DNA of 64,000 bases from Beta vulgaris subsp. vulgaris (Eukaryota; Streptophyta; Magnoliopsida; Caryophyllales; Amaranthaceae). Shown here piece by piece: positions 1-10,625 of this stretch; the stretch's first letter is position 1; every line of letters starts with the position of its first letter. The notes under the pieces were generated by a model. That model made no database searches. It had not been told where the DNA came from and was given only the letters and a program-made list of their open reading frames with translations. Position numbers and translations under genes: made by a program. The stretch covers positions 28,724,865 to 28,788,864 of the forward strand of contig NC_079209.1 of NCBI RefSeq assembly GCF_026745355.1. Reading direction: 5' to 3'.

Positions 1-2183
1 AGTTCCTCAAAGTGTCTAGAATGTTTATAACAAACTTCATTTCAAAATAAGTTAAATAAGTTGGATATCAAAGAACAAGTTGAATAAAAGTCCTGTTTTG
101 ACCAATTTGAGTATAAAATTCACTATAATTCACATAGTCACTAAAAACCTTGTGAAATTTTGAAACAACATAAAGAACTCACTGATATATCCATAAATGT
201 ATCATATGTTCATTTTAACACTTTGTACACAAAGTTATGATTTTTGTAAGTCAGTACAAGAACAAAAAGGCAATCTGGAAAATGAAATAAAGTGATTAAC
301 TCGACTTTCATTAAAAATGTTTTTTTTCATAAAGAAAATGTGAATAAAAAATCATGAATTCCTTAAATTTATCTTAAAGTGACTCATTTTATCATGTAAA
401 TAAAAATCAATAAAAATTGTCATAAAAAATCAGAATCAAAGAGGTTAATTAATCTTTAATTTTCTCAAATTCACAAACAAACAAGAATTCCAACGCCCAT
501 TCTAGGAGGTGAAGATCAAGGAGCATCATGGTGAAGATCAATATTGAAGATTTGTAATAGATCCTAGTTTTTGTACATATTGTTGTATAATAGTTTCTTT
601 ATAAATAATTATTGCATCACTCAATTAATAAAAAAACATGAAGATGTTTAGGCATAATTTTCATGAATAATTCCACAACTCTTTTTAATAAAATGAGCAA
701 CCAATATTACAAATATTATTGCATGTTGGGCCAATACATCATAGTATATGAATCAAATGACCAAATCTCAATTAAGAGGAATTGCAAATCTAACTAAGTT
801 AAATTGTATGATAATCCATCTTACATTTTAAAAATGTTTTCTCCATATTTTACATAATTAGCTACATTGGTAATTATGATCTCCGAACTAATTTTAGACC
901 GTTTCACGTGTCTCACTTTAAATGGCCAAATTTCTATTAGCCGAACACAAATCTACAAATTCAATCTCGAATTGATCATTTCTCTCCGAATGACTTAATA
1001 ATCTTCAATTAAGATTATTTCTCAAAAGCCTTCAATTAGGAAGCAAACCTTCTAAGACCTCTCGGAAATCATAAACGTAATCACTATTAAGGTGGTTATT
1101 TCAATCCTCGATTAATCGCTAATTAGAGCGGTCAACTCAAGCTTCCTTTAATCACTATTTAGGGTGATTATCTTCAATCTCATTTAATCACTTATTAGAG
1201 TGATTACTTCAAACCCTAATTATCCTTACTTAGGACGATTATTTTTCTCATTTAATCACTAATTAGAGTGATTATTATAAACCTTGGTTTACCACCAATT
1301 AGGGTCATCAGCTTATTCTTTCATCATATTTAATCACTAATTAGAGTGATTATCTTAAACCTTAATAATCATCAATTAGGGTGATTATTTCCTAACCTTC
1401 ATTATTAATCACTAATCAAGGTGATTATCTTTCCATTTTAATCACTAATTAAGTGATTACTTATTCCTTCCTTATTAATCACTAATTAAGGTGAATATTT
1501 TAATCCTTCATATTTGATCCCTAATTAAGGTGATTATCTTAATCTGATTTCAATCACTAATTGGAGTGATTATCTCATTTTGAATAGATTTGTTTAATTC
1601 TAAAATTGAGTTATTCATAATCTATTCCTCTCTCTTCTTCCCCCAGTGGAATTGGTCATTTAGGGTAAGACATATGCTCAAACTACGACATTTTGATCCA
1701 TGAGTGGATTCCAATCTCACAATGATTCGTACGTAGTGCAACTTCATTGCTCAAACCTACCATGTATAAATGATATATTGGTCCTAAATACAATGGTTAA
1801 TGTGTACATGTGCAAATTATGTGATTTTCTTTCATTTTATTAGCCAGGTTTACTTTAAAATGGAAAATAACACATTTAGTAAGAGCTCGTTCTTAAGAAC
1901 GGAAGAGGAGACGAGTTCCAGACATTCGCACCTCTTAACCTAAATCCCAAACCCTATCTCAGGGTATGAAAGACCAATTTTTAAAAAAGCCTTATCCATA
2001 TGAAGTCATCATCATTTTAAATGATTTTTTAAAATTGATTTTAGAACGATTTATTAAAAAATATGTGCCTATTCCGATGTTAATAGGGTGGCGACTTCCA
2101 AGTTTTGTCAAACTCAAAGTCCAATGAGAGACTTTCGTGGGATTCAGACCATTAATTAAGACAGTAAAAAATCGGATACCACA
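1..2183 (+). mobile_element. Ogre-like Ty3/gypsy 5' LTR (left part outside window)
   Basis: This stretch aligns nearly collinearly with 60474-62409, which defines it as a long terminal repeat. The 3' copy begins at 58772, so about 1.7 kb of this 5' LTR lies left of the window and the full LTR is about 3.9 kb, in the range of Ogre elements. It probably ends at CA (2183), three bases before the primer-binding site. The two copies differ by scattered substitutions and small indels, so the insertion is comparatively old. It contains the palindromic array at about 1000-1575. The last 230 bp (about 1952-2183) have no counterpart in the 3' LTR because that copy is broken. Confidence 0.85.
1000..1575. 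repeat. Array of palindromic AATCACTAATTAGAGTGATT units, 5' LTR copy
   Basis: About 14 degenerate units of roughly 33-42 bp follow one another. Most have the core AATCACTAATTAGAGTGATT, whose 7-bp arms AATCACT and AGTGATT are complementary around a TAATTA-like centre. Spacers are pyrimidine-rich and vary. A matching array lies in the 3' LTR (about 61475-62035), so it was part of the LTR before insertion. Each unit could form a small hairpin or a symmetric protein-binding site; no function is shown. Confidence 0.85.
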
Positions 2184-2186
2184 GGC

Positions 2187-2204
2187 TGGCGACTTCACTG
2201 GGGA
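2187..2204 (+). promoter_or_regulatory. Primer-binding site, tRNA-Arg type (Ogre)
   Basis: TGGCGACTTCACTGGGGA begins with the TGG expected opposite the CCA end of a tRNA and resembles the tRNA-Arg primer site known for Ogre/Tat elements. It lies three bases after the inferred end of the 5' LTR, so the internal region runs to the right and the element is on the + strand. Confidence 0.75.
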
Positions 2205-3247
2205 AGATACTTCCACTAGAAGTATATGAGGTTTAAACCTGAACAATGCGTTATTTTCCATATGTATATATAATGAAAAAAGCTAATCATGGCATTTCTA
2301 ATTTAATTTTTGTATATAGCATGCTTATGTAAAAATTACGTGTACTTGGTAGTTTAATCGATCCATACACATGCACTCTTTTTAACCATTTTCTTATTAG
2401 GTCTGATACCTCTATCTATTTGGCAAGGGTTAGAATTTTAGAATAACAAATTAACGAATTAAGGGCGTAAAACCTGCATCCGCGAGCTATTGCGACCGGC
2501 TCTGTCAGGGATGGACACAATGGAAGTGACTCGAGGCCAATTTAGTATAATCTCTCCTTAAATGAATCACCTTTTAGCTGACTTTTAGGACATCAGGATC
2601 AATGCACAAATAATGTCCTTTATTCAAATGATGTGAAAAAAAAACTTTCAAAAAAATTCTTCAGTCCGTTTTCAGTCGATCAATATTTCAGTAATCATTA
2701 AGTGTAGCTGAATTGCTGCCGAAATGATTATTGAAATATATATAAAGAGTATTTTTGTTTATTTATCACAAGAGTCATAAAAAATATGTGTGTGGTCGCT
2801 CATTTCCAAATTTTTTTACTCCATAATTCTTTTCCATTCAAATTGGTAATTATATTAAAAAAAACCTCATAAATTGGTAATTATTTTCCAAAAAGAAGGA
2901 AAAAAAACTCAATTAATTGAAATTGGTTATTCTAAAAAAAAAAATTTCTAAAAAATGAAATCCCAAAACAAAAAAATTGAAAAATGAAAAAGTCATAATC
3001 ACGAGACCAAAACGAGTCATGTGTTAGGAGCTTGAATGTAATAAAACATGGTCTAAAAAACACTAGAAGTCTAGTCTAAAAAAAATTTTTGATTAAAAAA
3101 ATGTGTCTAATCAAAAGGGATAATCACATTTCAAAAAAAAAAAGAGATTCCTCCATGTCCTGCTAACGTTGTTAGTATGTACATTTCAGGTATCTCTCAT
3201 TAAAAAAAAAAACAAAAGGAGAAAACTGAAACCTACATCACTTCACA
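2205..3247 (+). other. Ogre untranslated leader
   Basis: About 1 kb between the primer site and the first gag-like start codon. It is AT-rich with A/T homopolymers, has no long sense reading frame, and shows no relation to the LTR. A long non-coding leader is normal for this lineage. I see no further structure I can support. Confidence 0.5.
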
Positions 3248-4146
3248 ATGTCTAATTCTGGAAAGCAAATTCAGACTAAAGCTTCAGCAAAGGGCAAAGG
3301 CCGTTGGAGGTCTATTAACCATATCTATGCAGACAGGGAAGAATCTTTGGGAACCTGTATAGTCATCTAAAAGGACAGGGTCTTGTAGAAGCGAAGCAGC
3401 ACTGTTACACTTTGCCACCACCAGGGGTGAACATGGGATTATACTGTAATTTCTGCCATCAGTATGGGCACAAAACAGACCAGTGTGTTGATCTTCGGTA
3501 TGCCATACACCAGCTAATAGAAGATGGAAAGATTCATATTCCTCCGTCATGGATATCCCCAATTGTGTCCTTCACTAAGGCTGATTTTTCTAAGGAACTA
3601 GATCCTCATCAACCCCTGTACATCACTTTGAAATGCAATGGGCGAGAATTGACTAATGTGTTAATAGATGATAGATCGGCACTCAATATTTGCCCTAAAG
3701 GAACCCTTTATGAGTTAGGGTATAACAACGCGATGTTAGGTCCTACTGATACAATACTGGGAGCATACGACAATTCTTCAGGAAGGACTACAGGAACAAT
3801 CAATCTTCAACTGGGGTATAAACACTGGATTTGTGATGCAGATTTCACAGTAGTCGAAGCTTTAACCTCATTTTTTCTATTGTTGGGGCGACCATGGCTC
3901 CATGCGAACAAAGCTGTTGCCTCTCCTACACACCAGAAACTCAAATGCCCCACGACATCGAGGATAATAACCATCCATGGGAATTCTACGCGATCAAGAA
4001 ATTCCATCCCCACACCGCCAACGGTAGAGGATGAAACAGGTCCTAAGGATCTTCCCCTCAACCCCTGCATGCTAGGAAATAACGTTCTATCAATACCCCA
4101 AGGATCCAATTCTGAAGATATTTACACAATCCCAATGACAAATTGA
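3248..4146 (+). pseudogene. Ogre gag remnant, zinc knuckle and first protease-like module (PR1)
   Basis: An ATG at 3248 opens a short basic gag-like start (MSNSGKQIQTKASAKGKG) that meets a stop after about 40 codons. A shifted frame then continues to 4146. In that frame are a CCHC zinc knuckle (CNFCHQYGHKTDQC, about 3451-3492) and a retropepsin-like domain with VLIDDRSALNICP, where most relatives have a DxGS motif, so the active-site loop looks altered. GRPWLHANKAVAS near 3886 is the usual C-terminal protease signature. Most of the gag N-terminal domain is missing, evidently by deletion. The sequence just before the knuckle resembles the one before the knuckle at about 50590. Confidence 0.7.
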
Positions 4147-4229
4147 CCATTGATCAACTCATAGCATATGCCGACATATGTTGTGCTTAGAGTATGCAAA
4201 TAGGACCTCTCAACACAGATCAGGCCGAA

Positions 4230-4355
4230 ACCATCTCTGCCATAACCTTTTTCTGATAAAGATCTCCCTGATAACCCAGTTCATAACCGTACTTTGTACA
4301 TAGCTGTTGATCACAGTGCCAGACATATCCACGGTGTAATGGTCTATAACGAAGC
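4230..4355 (+). pseudogene. Second Ogre protease-like module (PR2), 5' half
   Basis: The frame reads DLPDNPVHNRTLYIAVDHSA and then GVMVYNEAG up to 4355, where the Tekay-R chromovirus interrupts it. Reading resumes at 45358 with ASTNLCLLSTL. Joined conceptually, this has the layout of the other Ogre protease modules (LYI strand, V.D.GAS-like loop, NLC), but the catalytic DxG is replaced by YNEAG, so activity is unlikely. It is a tandem neighbour of PR1, not a piece of it. Confidence 0.6.
4351..4355. other. Left target-site duplication of Tekay-R (GAAGC)
   Basis: GAAGC here and GGAGC at 45358-45362 flank the minus-strand chromovirus, whose ends are TGTAAC (4356) and GATTACA (45357). One mismatch in five suggests mutation since insertion. 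Continuity of the Ogre protease frame across the two flanks independently supports the pairing. Confidence 0.65.
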
Positions 4356-4422
4356 TGTAACACCCCGATAATTCTCTCTTTTTAGAAAATACTTTTATAA
4401 TGTACAAGTAGAGAATTACCCA
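4356..4422 (-). mobile_element. Tekay-R 3' LTR, terminal 67 bp
   Basis: Read on the minus strand this ends CGGGGTGTTACA, a proper LTR terminus mirroring the TGTAATC start of the same LTR. It is separated from the rest of the LTR by the insertion of Tekay-F at 4423. No second copy exists in the window because the 5' LTR of Tekay-R lacks this end. Confidence 0.6.
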
Positions 4423-5706
4423 TGTAATACCCCGTATTTTTAGGCATTTATTGAGATTATTTAAAATAATTTTAAATTTTATCTTCAAAACTCATTTTAA
4501 ACTATTTTAAAATCACATTGGAGGGAATCATTTGGAGGGAAATATAGTTTGAATTTTAAAGGTTATTTTAGTAATTTTTAACAATAGCTGCTCTTGTCAT
4601 TATCTTATTTATTTAATTAGTTAATTAAATAAATATTTGATAAATAATTTTATAAAATCCAAAATTCATTTTGGGTAATAAAATTAGATTATACATTTTA
4701 GTATGTAATTTTCCGATTTTTTTTTATAAGTGTTGTTTTGAAAAATTGATTCTTTTAAATAAAACCAAAAACTTTAAATATTTAAAATATTTTGTTAAAT
4801 CTTATAAATCAGATTTTATGAGATTTATATTGAGTTAGAAATTATGGAATTTTAATTGATTTGGGAAGATTTAACAATCTCTTTAAAATCAAACAAAATT
4901 GATTTTAGGAAAGAATTTTTACAAATAAAGGGAAGAGTTTTTTTTAAAAAAAAAAAAGAAAAAAAAAATAAATTTTGCTGCATCTACAGCTGCTGCACGG
5001 CAGCTTTGTAGAATGTTGCAAAAACTTTTTAAATTCTTTTGCCCTAATTTTAATAATTTAGGAAAGTTTTACCTCTTTTCTACCCTAGTTTACACTATAA
5101 ATACCCTTTAATCCTTCACTTTCTCTTCACCAAAAAATATTGAGAGTTCCTTATAAAGTTTTTCCTAAAGTGAGTGGTCTCTTTGAGTAGTTTTAGTTTT
5201 TCACCGAGGAGTTTTAGCGGGAGGTTTTGTAAGTACTCTATTTTTTTAAAAGTTGTTTTAATTCCTAGTTTTTTATCTTTTTGAGTTTTATAAAAACATG
5301 TTTTGATTGTTTGAGCTTGAATTATGTCTATAATCAGTTAGTTTAGCATAATTTTCTTTTAGAGTTCATATATTGTTCATCGTTTTGATTAGAACTAGTT
5401 TATAATTAATAGGAGGGTTTCGTTCGTGAACATTCCCTTACTAGTTGATTTTCTTACTTGTTTCGTGAATTATCAAGGTACATTTACGTGGCTTGATCTT
5501 TAATTATTATGTATACATTAGTTATGTGTGTTTTAGTATAAATTATATGAATTGGTATATGCAATTGGTTTGATCAAACCTTCTTATCATTTAGGCTAGA
5601 TAAAATTAAAGCTTGTATTTTCTCTAGCTTTGTTGACTCGTAGATATGCTAAACCAACCAAATAATATTTTGTTTGTTTTAGAAAAGTAAATAAAAAAAT
5701 CAGTTT
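4423..5706 (+). mobile_element. Tekay-F 5' LTR, lacking its 3' end
   Basis: Starts TGTAATACCCCG and matches 10626-11909 with only a few differences, so the insertion is fairly young. Similarity stops at 5706, while the 3' LTR continues about 600 bp further, so the R/U5 end and the primer-binding site are missing here. Confidence 0.8.
5096..5105 (+). promoter_or_regulatory. TATA box in Tekay-F 5' LTR
   Basis: TATAAATACC, preceded by CTAGTTTACAC and followed by a pyrimidine-rich stretch typical of plant transcription starts. The same sequence is at 11298-11307 in the 3' LTR. It probably defines the U3/R boundary about 30 bp downstream. Confidence 0.6.
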
Positions 5707-5741
5707 ATGAATATCTTTTTAGGAAATATGATGATGTACTA

Positions 5742-6107
5742 TTGAATGAAAATGAGTGGAATAAGCGTGAACACATGCATGAAGGGATATGGATAGCTGA
5801 TATGTTGACATTTGAGGGATACTTATATTATGCAGAGAAGACATGGGAAAGGAACTTAGAGTCTACATCTAATGCTACCATAGAAGTTCCGATAACTGAT
5901 TCGCTTATGTCTGAAGCCTCATCATCTCATCATATTATACCACCATTTGTTCGCTCTACAAGTCCAGAATATACACCTACAACTCCTAAAGATAACACTT
6001 CAAAGGCACGATCCAACCCTCTTAAAGAAGTGCCACCGAGTCCTGAATACTCACCCATGTCATCGGCCTCCTATGAAAGAGAATTTGGAGGGAGGGAGTC
6101 TTTATGA
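5742..6107 (+). CDS. Extra ORF upstream of gag in Tekay-F, unknown function
   Basis: An open frame of about 120 codons lies between the LTR remnant and gag on the sense strand. The frame is open further upstream, to at least 5705, and has no clear ATG, so the true N-terminus is probably lost with the deleted LTR end. The N-terminal half has aromatic and charged residues (GIWIADMLTFEGYLYYAEKTW). The C-terminal half is rich in Ser, Pro and Thr with two SPEY motifs (TSPEYTPTTP, PPSPEYSPMSS), suggesting disorder and possible phosphorylation. I recognise no domain. Tekay-R has an ORF of similar size at the same place (43205-43609), but I cannot align the two by eye. Confidence 0.5.
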   Translation: MNENEWNKREHMHEGIWIADMLTFEGYLYYAEKTWERNLESTSNATIEVPITDSLMSEASSSHHIIPPFVRSTSPEYTPTTPKDNTSKARSNPLKEVPPSPEYSPMSSASYEREFGGRESL

Positions 6108-6329
6108 TTTATTATGAATAGGATCTTCATGTTAGGCTTAAATAATTGTCAGTAGTTGACAAGTTAATGTAGTAACTTTATGGGGTTATTATTACTATTA
6201 TCATTTTGTGTTGCTTTCGAATAAAGAAACCATGTATGCAATTTGATTGATTATTAATGAGATGGTTTACCTGTTATCTGTTCATTATATATTCGTTTAG
6301 TTAAGATCTATTGTTTTCCACTCAGGAAG

Positions 6330-7342
6330 ATGTCTCAAAGGCATAGGCGTGGAAATAGTGCCAAATAGAATCTTGCTTTGAAAAAGTTGACTAAAATAGC
6401 AGCTGCCTTATCCCAAGCTGCAAACGCCCCACCCCCGAAGTCCAATGAATTAGATGCATTTGGAGAAGTATTTAAGAGGGTGTCTGCTTCAAAATCCCCT
6501 TACTACAATGGGAAAGAGGACCCAGCTAGTCTTGAAAACTAGATTAGGGAATTTGACAAGCTTTTTTATGCCATTAACTGCGTAGAAGAGCTTAAGCTGA
6601 ATAACGCAGTGTATTATCTGAAGGAGGAAGCAGATCTTTGGTGGAGCCAAAGGAAAAATGATTTGACGATTGAGCGCAATTTGGGTGGACCGAGTTGAAA
6701 GAAGCCTTAAGAACCAAGTTTTACCCTACACACTTAAGAAAGCAGAAAAGTATGGAGTTCATTAACCTTAGGATGGGGGCCATATCCATTTCAGAATACT
6801 ACAGTAAGTTCATAGAGCTAATGAGATTTGCACCTGAAGTAGTACCCACTGAGGCTCTTAAGGCTAAAAGATTTGAGCAAGGCTTGACCCTATCTTTGCA
6901 AGGAAAGCTCGAAGGAGCCACCTTTAGCACCCTTGATGAGGTTTATGGGAGAGCTGCCCACTTGTATGGGATTAGAGGGAAGGAACTTGAGGGAAACTCT
7001 TCAGGAGAAAAGAGGAAAGGGAATGGCAACTACCCGAACCAGGGGAATGAGAAAAAGTATAAGGGAGGAAGCGAAAGAAGAGATGGAAGAAACCTTGGGG
7101 CTAGGACCAATGATCAGACTTCAAGGAATCAATCAGGCGGAGAGAGGCCCAAAAGGGTGTTCCATTGTAAGAAGTGTAATAAGAACCACCCAGGAAAAGA
7201 TTGTGAAGGGAAGCTAGTGACTTGTAGGTATTGCCAAAAGCTAGGTCATCGTGATTATGAATGTTACTGGAAATCTGAAGGAAAACCACCTATTCCTGCC
7301 CAGGATAACAAGACCATATCTTCTAACTCGTCAAACCCTACT
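6330..7342 (+). pseudogene. Tekay-F gag
   Basis: The capsid/nucleocapsid precursor. ATG at 6330 gives MSQRHRRGNSAK followed by a stop; further stops and a frameshift near 6670 follow. Recognisable parts are the gag core (DLWW, then a frame from about 6695 with LRTKFYPTHLRKQKSMEF and YYSKFIELMRFAPE), a Gly/Asn/Lys-rich linker, and two knuckles near the C-terminus: CKKCNKNHPGKDC and CRYCQKLGHRDYEC (7165-7265), the second a standard CCHC. The same domain order occurs in Tekay-R (41774-42724). It cannot make a full-length product as it stands. Confidence 0.75.
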
Positions 7343-7351
7343 TAACAATCA

Positions 7352-7765
7352 GTGCTAAGCCAGGAAACAGGAATGGAAATAATCAGACCAAGGGGGCGCA
7401 TCTTTGCAATAAATGGTCGTGAGGCCGAGGCCACATCTGATGTGATAGTTGGTACTTTTTCTGTTAATTCTATGCCTGTTAAAGTTCTATTTGATTCAGG
7501 AGCATCACATTCATTCATGACTAGGACCCTAGGTGAACGTCTAAGACTAGTCAGTCCAGAATACATTTCTGTCAGCTTTGCATTACCAACAGGAGAAGAA
7601 TTGCATTGTTCTAAGTTGTATAGGCAGGTACCTCTACTTATAGCAGGAATAGAATTCATGTCTGACTTGATTAAGTATGAGATGAAAGACCTAGATGTCA
7701 TCCTTTGGATGGATTTTGGCTTGGGAAATATAAGGGTCATATCAATTGTGAGGTTCAAAAAGTAA
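7352..7765 (+). pseudogene. Tekay-F aspartic protease
   Basis: A retropepsin-like domain that would process the polyprotein. The catalytic LFDSGASHSF motif is intact (about residues 46-55 of this frame), followed by the hydrophobic flap region and DLDVILWMDFG, where relatives have DVILGMDWL. A stop separates it from gag and a frameshift near 7765 separates it from RT, so continuity with pol is lost. Confidence 0.75.
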
Positions 7766-7938
7766 TTTTAACCGGACCAAACAAGGTTAGGGTGACTTAC
7801 AGGAGGGAAGGGAAACAAAAGGGCCTACGGATAATTTCTGCCTTGCAACTACAGTCTTGCATAAAGAAAGGGTACCCATTGTTTATGCATGTGTAGTGTT
7901 CAAGAATTAATGGAAGAGGTTGAACTAGCAAGGTACTA

Positions 7939-9127
7939 GTGGTGAGTGAGTTTCTAGATGTTTTTCCTGACGAGATTCCAGGAATGCCACCAGTGAGAGA
8001 TCTTGATTTCACCATAGACTTAGTGCCCGGAACAGGACCAATCTCTAAGGCCCCATACCGAATGGCACCTGCAGAAATGAAGGAACTAAAAGTCCAACTG
8101 GATGAGCTGTTGGAGAAAGGCTACATCAGGCCAAGCTCTTCACCATGGGGTGCACCAGTACTGTTTGTGAAAAAGAAAGATGGGAGTTTGAGGCTATGCA
8201 TTGACTATCGGGAACTAAATAGTGTAACTATCAAGAACAAATACCCACTTCCGAGAATAGATGATCTGTTTGACCAACTCAAGGGGGCTGGAATGTTTTC
8301 TAAAATAGACCTGAGGTATGGTTATCATCAATTAAGGATTGCGGAGAATGATATCGCAAGGACAGCCTTTAGGACTCGCTATGGACATTATGAGTTCACG
8401 GTGATGCCTTTTGGTTTGACTAATGCACCTGCAGTTTTCATGGATTTGATGCATAGAACTTTCAGAACGTTCTTGGATAAGTTTGTTGTTGTTTTCATCG
8501 ACGACATTCTGGTTTACTCTAAGGATAAGGAGGCACATAATGAGCATTTAAGACAAGTTTTGTCAAAGTTGAGAGAGCATCAGTTATATGCCAAGCTTTC
8601 TAAATGTGAGTTTTGGTTGGAGGAAGTTGCATTTTTTGGGCCATGTGATCTCGAAAGAGGGTGTTTCAGTGGATCCCGCTAAGATTCGAGCTGTTACTGA
8701 ATGGGCTACTACGAAGAGTGTATCTGATATAAGGAGTTTCTTGGGATTGGCCGGATATTACCAAAGATTTGTGAAGGACTTCTCTAGGATTTCAAGGCCT
8801 ATGACTAACTTGATGAAAAAGGAGTGTAAATTTATTTGGAGTTCAGAGTGTGAGGAGGCATTTCAGAACTTGAAGAACATGTTAACTTCAGCACCAATTT
8901 TAGCATTGCCAGATGAAGGTCAACAATATGAGGTTTATAGTGATGCATCGAAATATGGCTTAGGGTGTGTATTGATGCAAAATCGAAAGGTGATTGCTTA
9001 TGCTTCGAGGCAATTGAAACCTTATGAGGTGAATTATCCAACTCATGATTTAGAATTAGCTGCCATTGTGTTCGCCTTGAAGATTTGGAGACACTATTTA
9101 TATGGAGTAACTTGTAAGATTTATAGG
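7939..9127 (+). pseudogene. Tekay-F reverse transcriptase and N-terminal RNase H
   Basis: The RT domain shows the expected order: [58 protein letters not shown] and the catalytic FIDDILVYS (Asp codons at 8500-8505). A frameshift near 8640 leads into [21 protein letters not shown] and the RNase H start ([45 protein letters not shown]). At about 9122-9128 the sequence jumps from TCKIY straight to the MVCASES linker before integrase. The RNase H C-terminus and spacer seen in Tekay-R are therefore deleted, roughly 0.4-0.5 kb. Confidence 0.8.
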
Positions 9128-10452
9128 AAGATGGTGTGTGCCTCAGAATCAAGGGGATCTTAAGCAGAAATTGATGGAGGAAGCTCACAACTCACCATAC
9201 TCAATGCATCCAGGGGGAGATAAGTTGTATAAGAATTTGAAGAAGACTTTTTGGTGGTCAAACATGAAGAAGTTGCTGAATTTGTGGCTAAGTGTCTTAC
9301 TTGTCAAAAGGTAAAGATTGAATATAAGAGACCTCAAGGGATGGTCCAACCTTTGGAAGTGCCTAGCTGGAAATGGGCTCTATCTCAATGGATTTTGTGG
9401 GAGCCTTGCCCAAAAGTAAGAAAGGAAATGATACTATTTGGGTGGTAGTGGACCTTTTGACTAAGACCGCAGTTTTTATACCAATGAAGAATACTTGGTC
9501 GATGGATCGATTGGCTATAGCCTATGTGAAGTTTGTAGTGAAGTATCATGGAGTACCAAAGGACATCATCTCTTATCGAGATTCTAGGTTCTTATCGAAC
9601 TTTTGGCAAAGCGTGCAAAAAGCAATGGGGATCAAGCTACTGATGAGTACCGCTTTTCACCCAGCTACTGATGGGTAACCTGAGAGAACTATTCAGACAT
9701 TGGAAGACATGTTAAGATCTTGTGTAATGGAGTATCAAGGATCATGGGAAGATTACTTGGATTTGATTGAATTCTCCTACAACAACAGTCATCATACAAG
9801 TATTGGAATGGCACTGTTTGAAGCTTTGTATGGTCGAAAATGTCGAAGCCCAATATGTTGGAATGATATAAGTGAAACGATTGTACTTGGGCCAGAGTTT
9901 ATCAAGGACACCGTGAAGCAAGTCAGGTTAATTCAGGAAAAGATATGAGCCGCCCAAGATCGACAGAAAAGCTATGCCGATTTGAAGAGGAGGGATGAGG
10001 AGTACGAGGTTGGAGAAAGCGTCTTACTCAAAGTTTCTCCGACAAAAGGTGTAATGAGGTTTGAAAAGAGAGGCAAGCTAGGCCCAAAGTACATTGGACC
10101 CTATAAAATTTTGACTAGGGTTGGCAAGGTGGCTTATCGTTTAGAGTTACCTAATGAGTTAAGCAAGGTACATAATGTCTTTCATGTGCCACAATTGAGG
10201 AAGTATATTGCAGGTTCTTCTCATGTGTTGCAGCCTGAATCTATCGAATTGGATGAGACCTTAACCTATGAGGAAAGACCTATTAAGGTCCTAGATAGCA
10301 AAGTCCGTAGTACTAGAAACAAGGATGTAAAGTTATTGAAAGTTCTTTGGTCCAATCACAAAACCGAGGAAGCGACTTAGGAGGCTCAGGACGAAATGCG
10401 TAGAAAGTACCTAGAGTTGTTCATTGAGGTTAGTAGAGTTACGGGGGCGTAA
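9128..10452 (+). pseudogene. Tekay-F integrase with chromodomain
   Basis: The integrase should insert the cDNA into the genome. Visible are the zinc-binding region ([10 protein letters not shown] to KCLTCQKVK, shifted near 9250), core start ISMDFVGALP, and the glutamate in PERTIQTLEDML (9682-9684), preceded by an in-frame TAA at 9676. The second catalytic aspartate is changed: the codon at 9574-9576 is TAT (SYRDSRF), where Tekay-R has SDRDSRF. The C-terminal part has the GPYKILTRVGKVAYRLELP barrel and a chromodomain (YEERPIKVLDSKVRSTRNKD to VLWSNHKTEEAT), broken by TAG at 10378. Reading ends at TAA 10450. Inactive by several independent lesions. Confidence 0.8.
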
Positions 10453-10591
10453 CTCCCTTTTTAAGAGGGGTAGAATGCAATAGAGTTTCACGCCCTTTTA
10501 CATTCTTAGAGCATATAGAGTCGTTATATTGCATCTTACTTGTGCATTCATAATTTTAGCATGAAAACAAATATTTTTAAAATCTTTGTAA

Positions 10592-10625
10592 GTTTCGGGA
10601 CGAAACTTCTTTTAAGGGGGTAGAC
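10592..10625 (+). promoter_or_regulatory. Hairpin plus polypurine tract of Tekay-F
   Basis: GTTTCG-GGA-CGAAAC (10592-10606) is a perfect 6-bp stem with a 3-base loop, directly followed by TTCTTTTAAGGGGGTAGAC up to the 3' LTR start at 10626. The purine run should prime plus-strand synthesis. The same hairpin and tract occur next to the Tekay-R 3' LTR (18440-18474), although the neighbouring LTRs have diverged. Confidence 0.7.

Noticed and set aside
1000..1575. CRISPR or satellite DNA
   Set aside because: Units are degenerate and palindromic, and are confined to the two LTR copies of one element.
1992..2261. Minus-strand ORF across the LTR/primer-site junction
   Set aside because: It spans the LTR end and primer site and has no domain or codon bias; a chance frame.
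4356..4422. Fragment of a separate element starting TGTAACACCCC on the + strand
   Set aside because: It is better explained as the end of the minus-strand Tekay-R LTR: TGTTACA terminus, TSD partner at 45358 and Ogre frame continuity.
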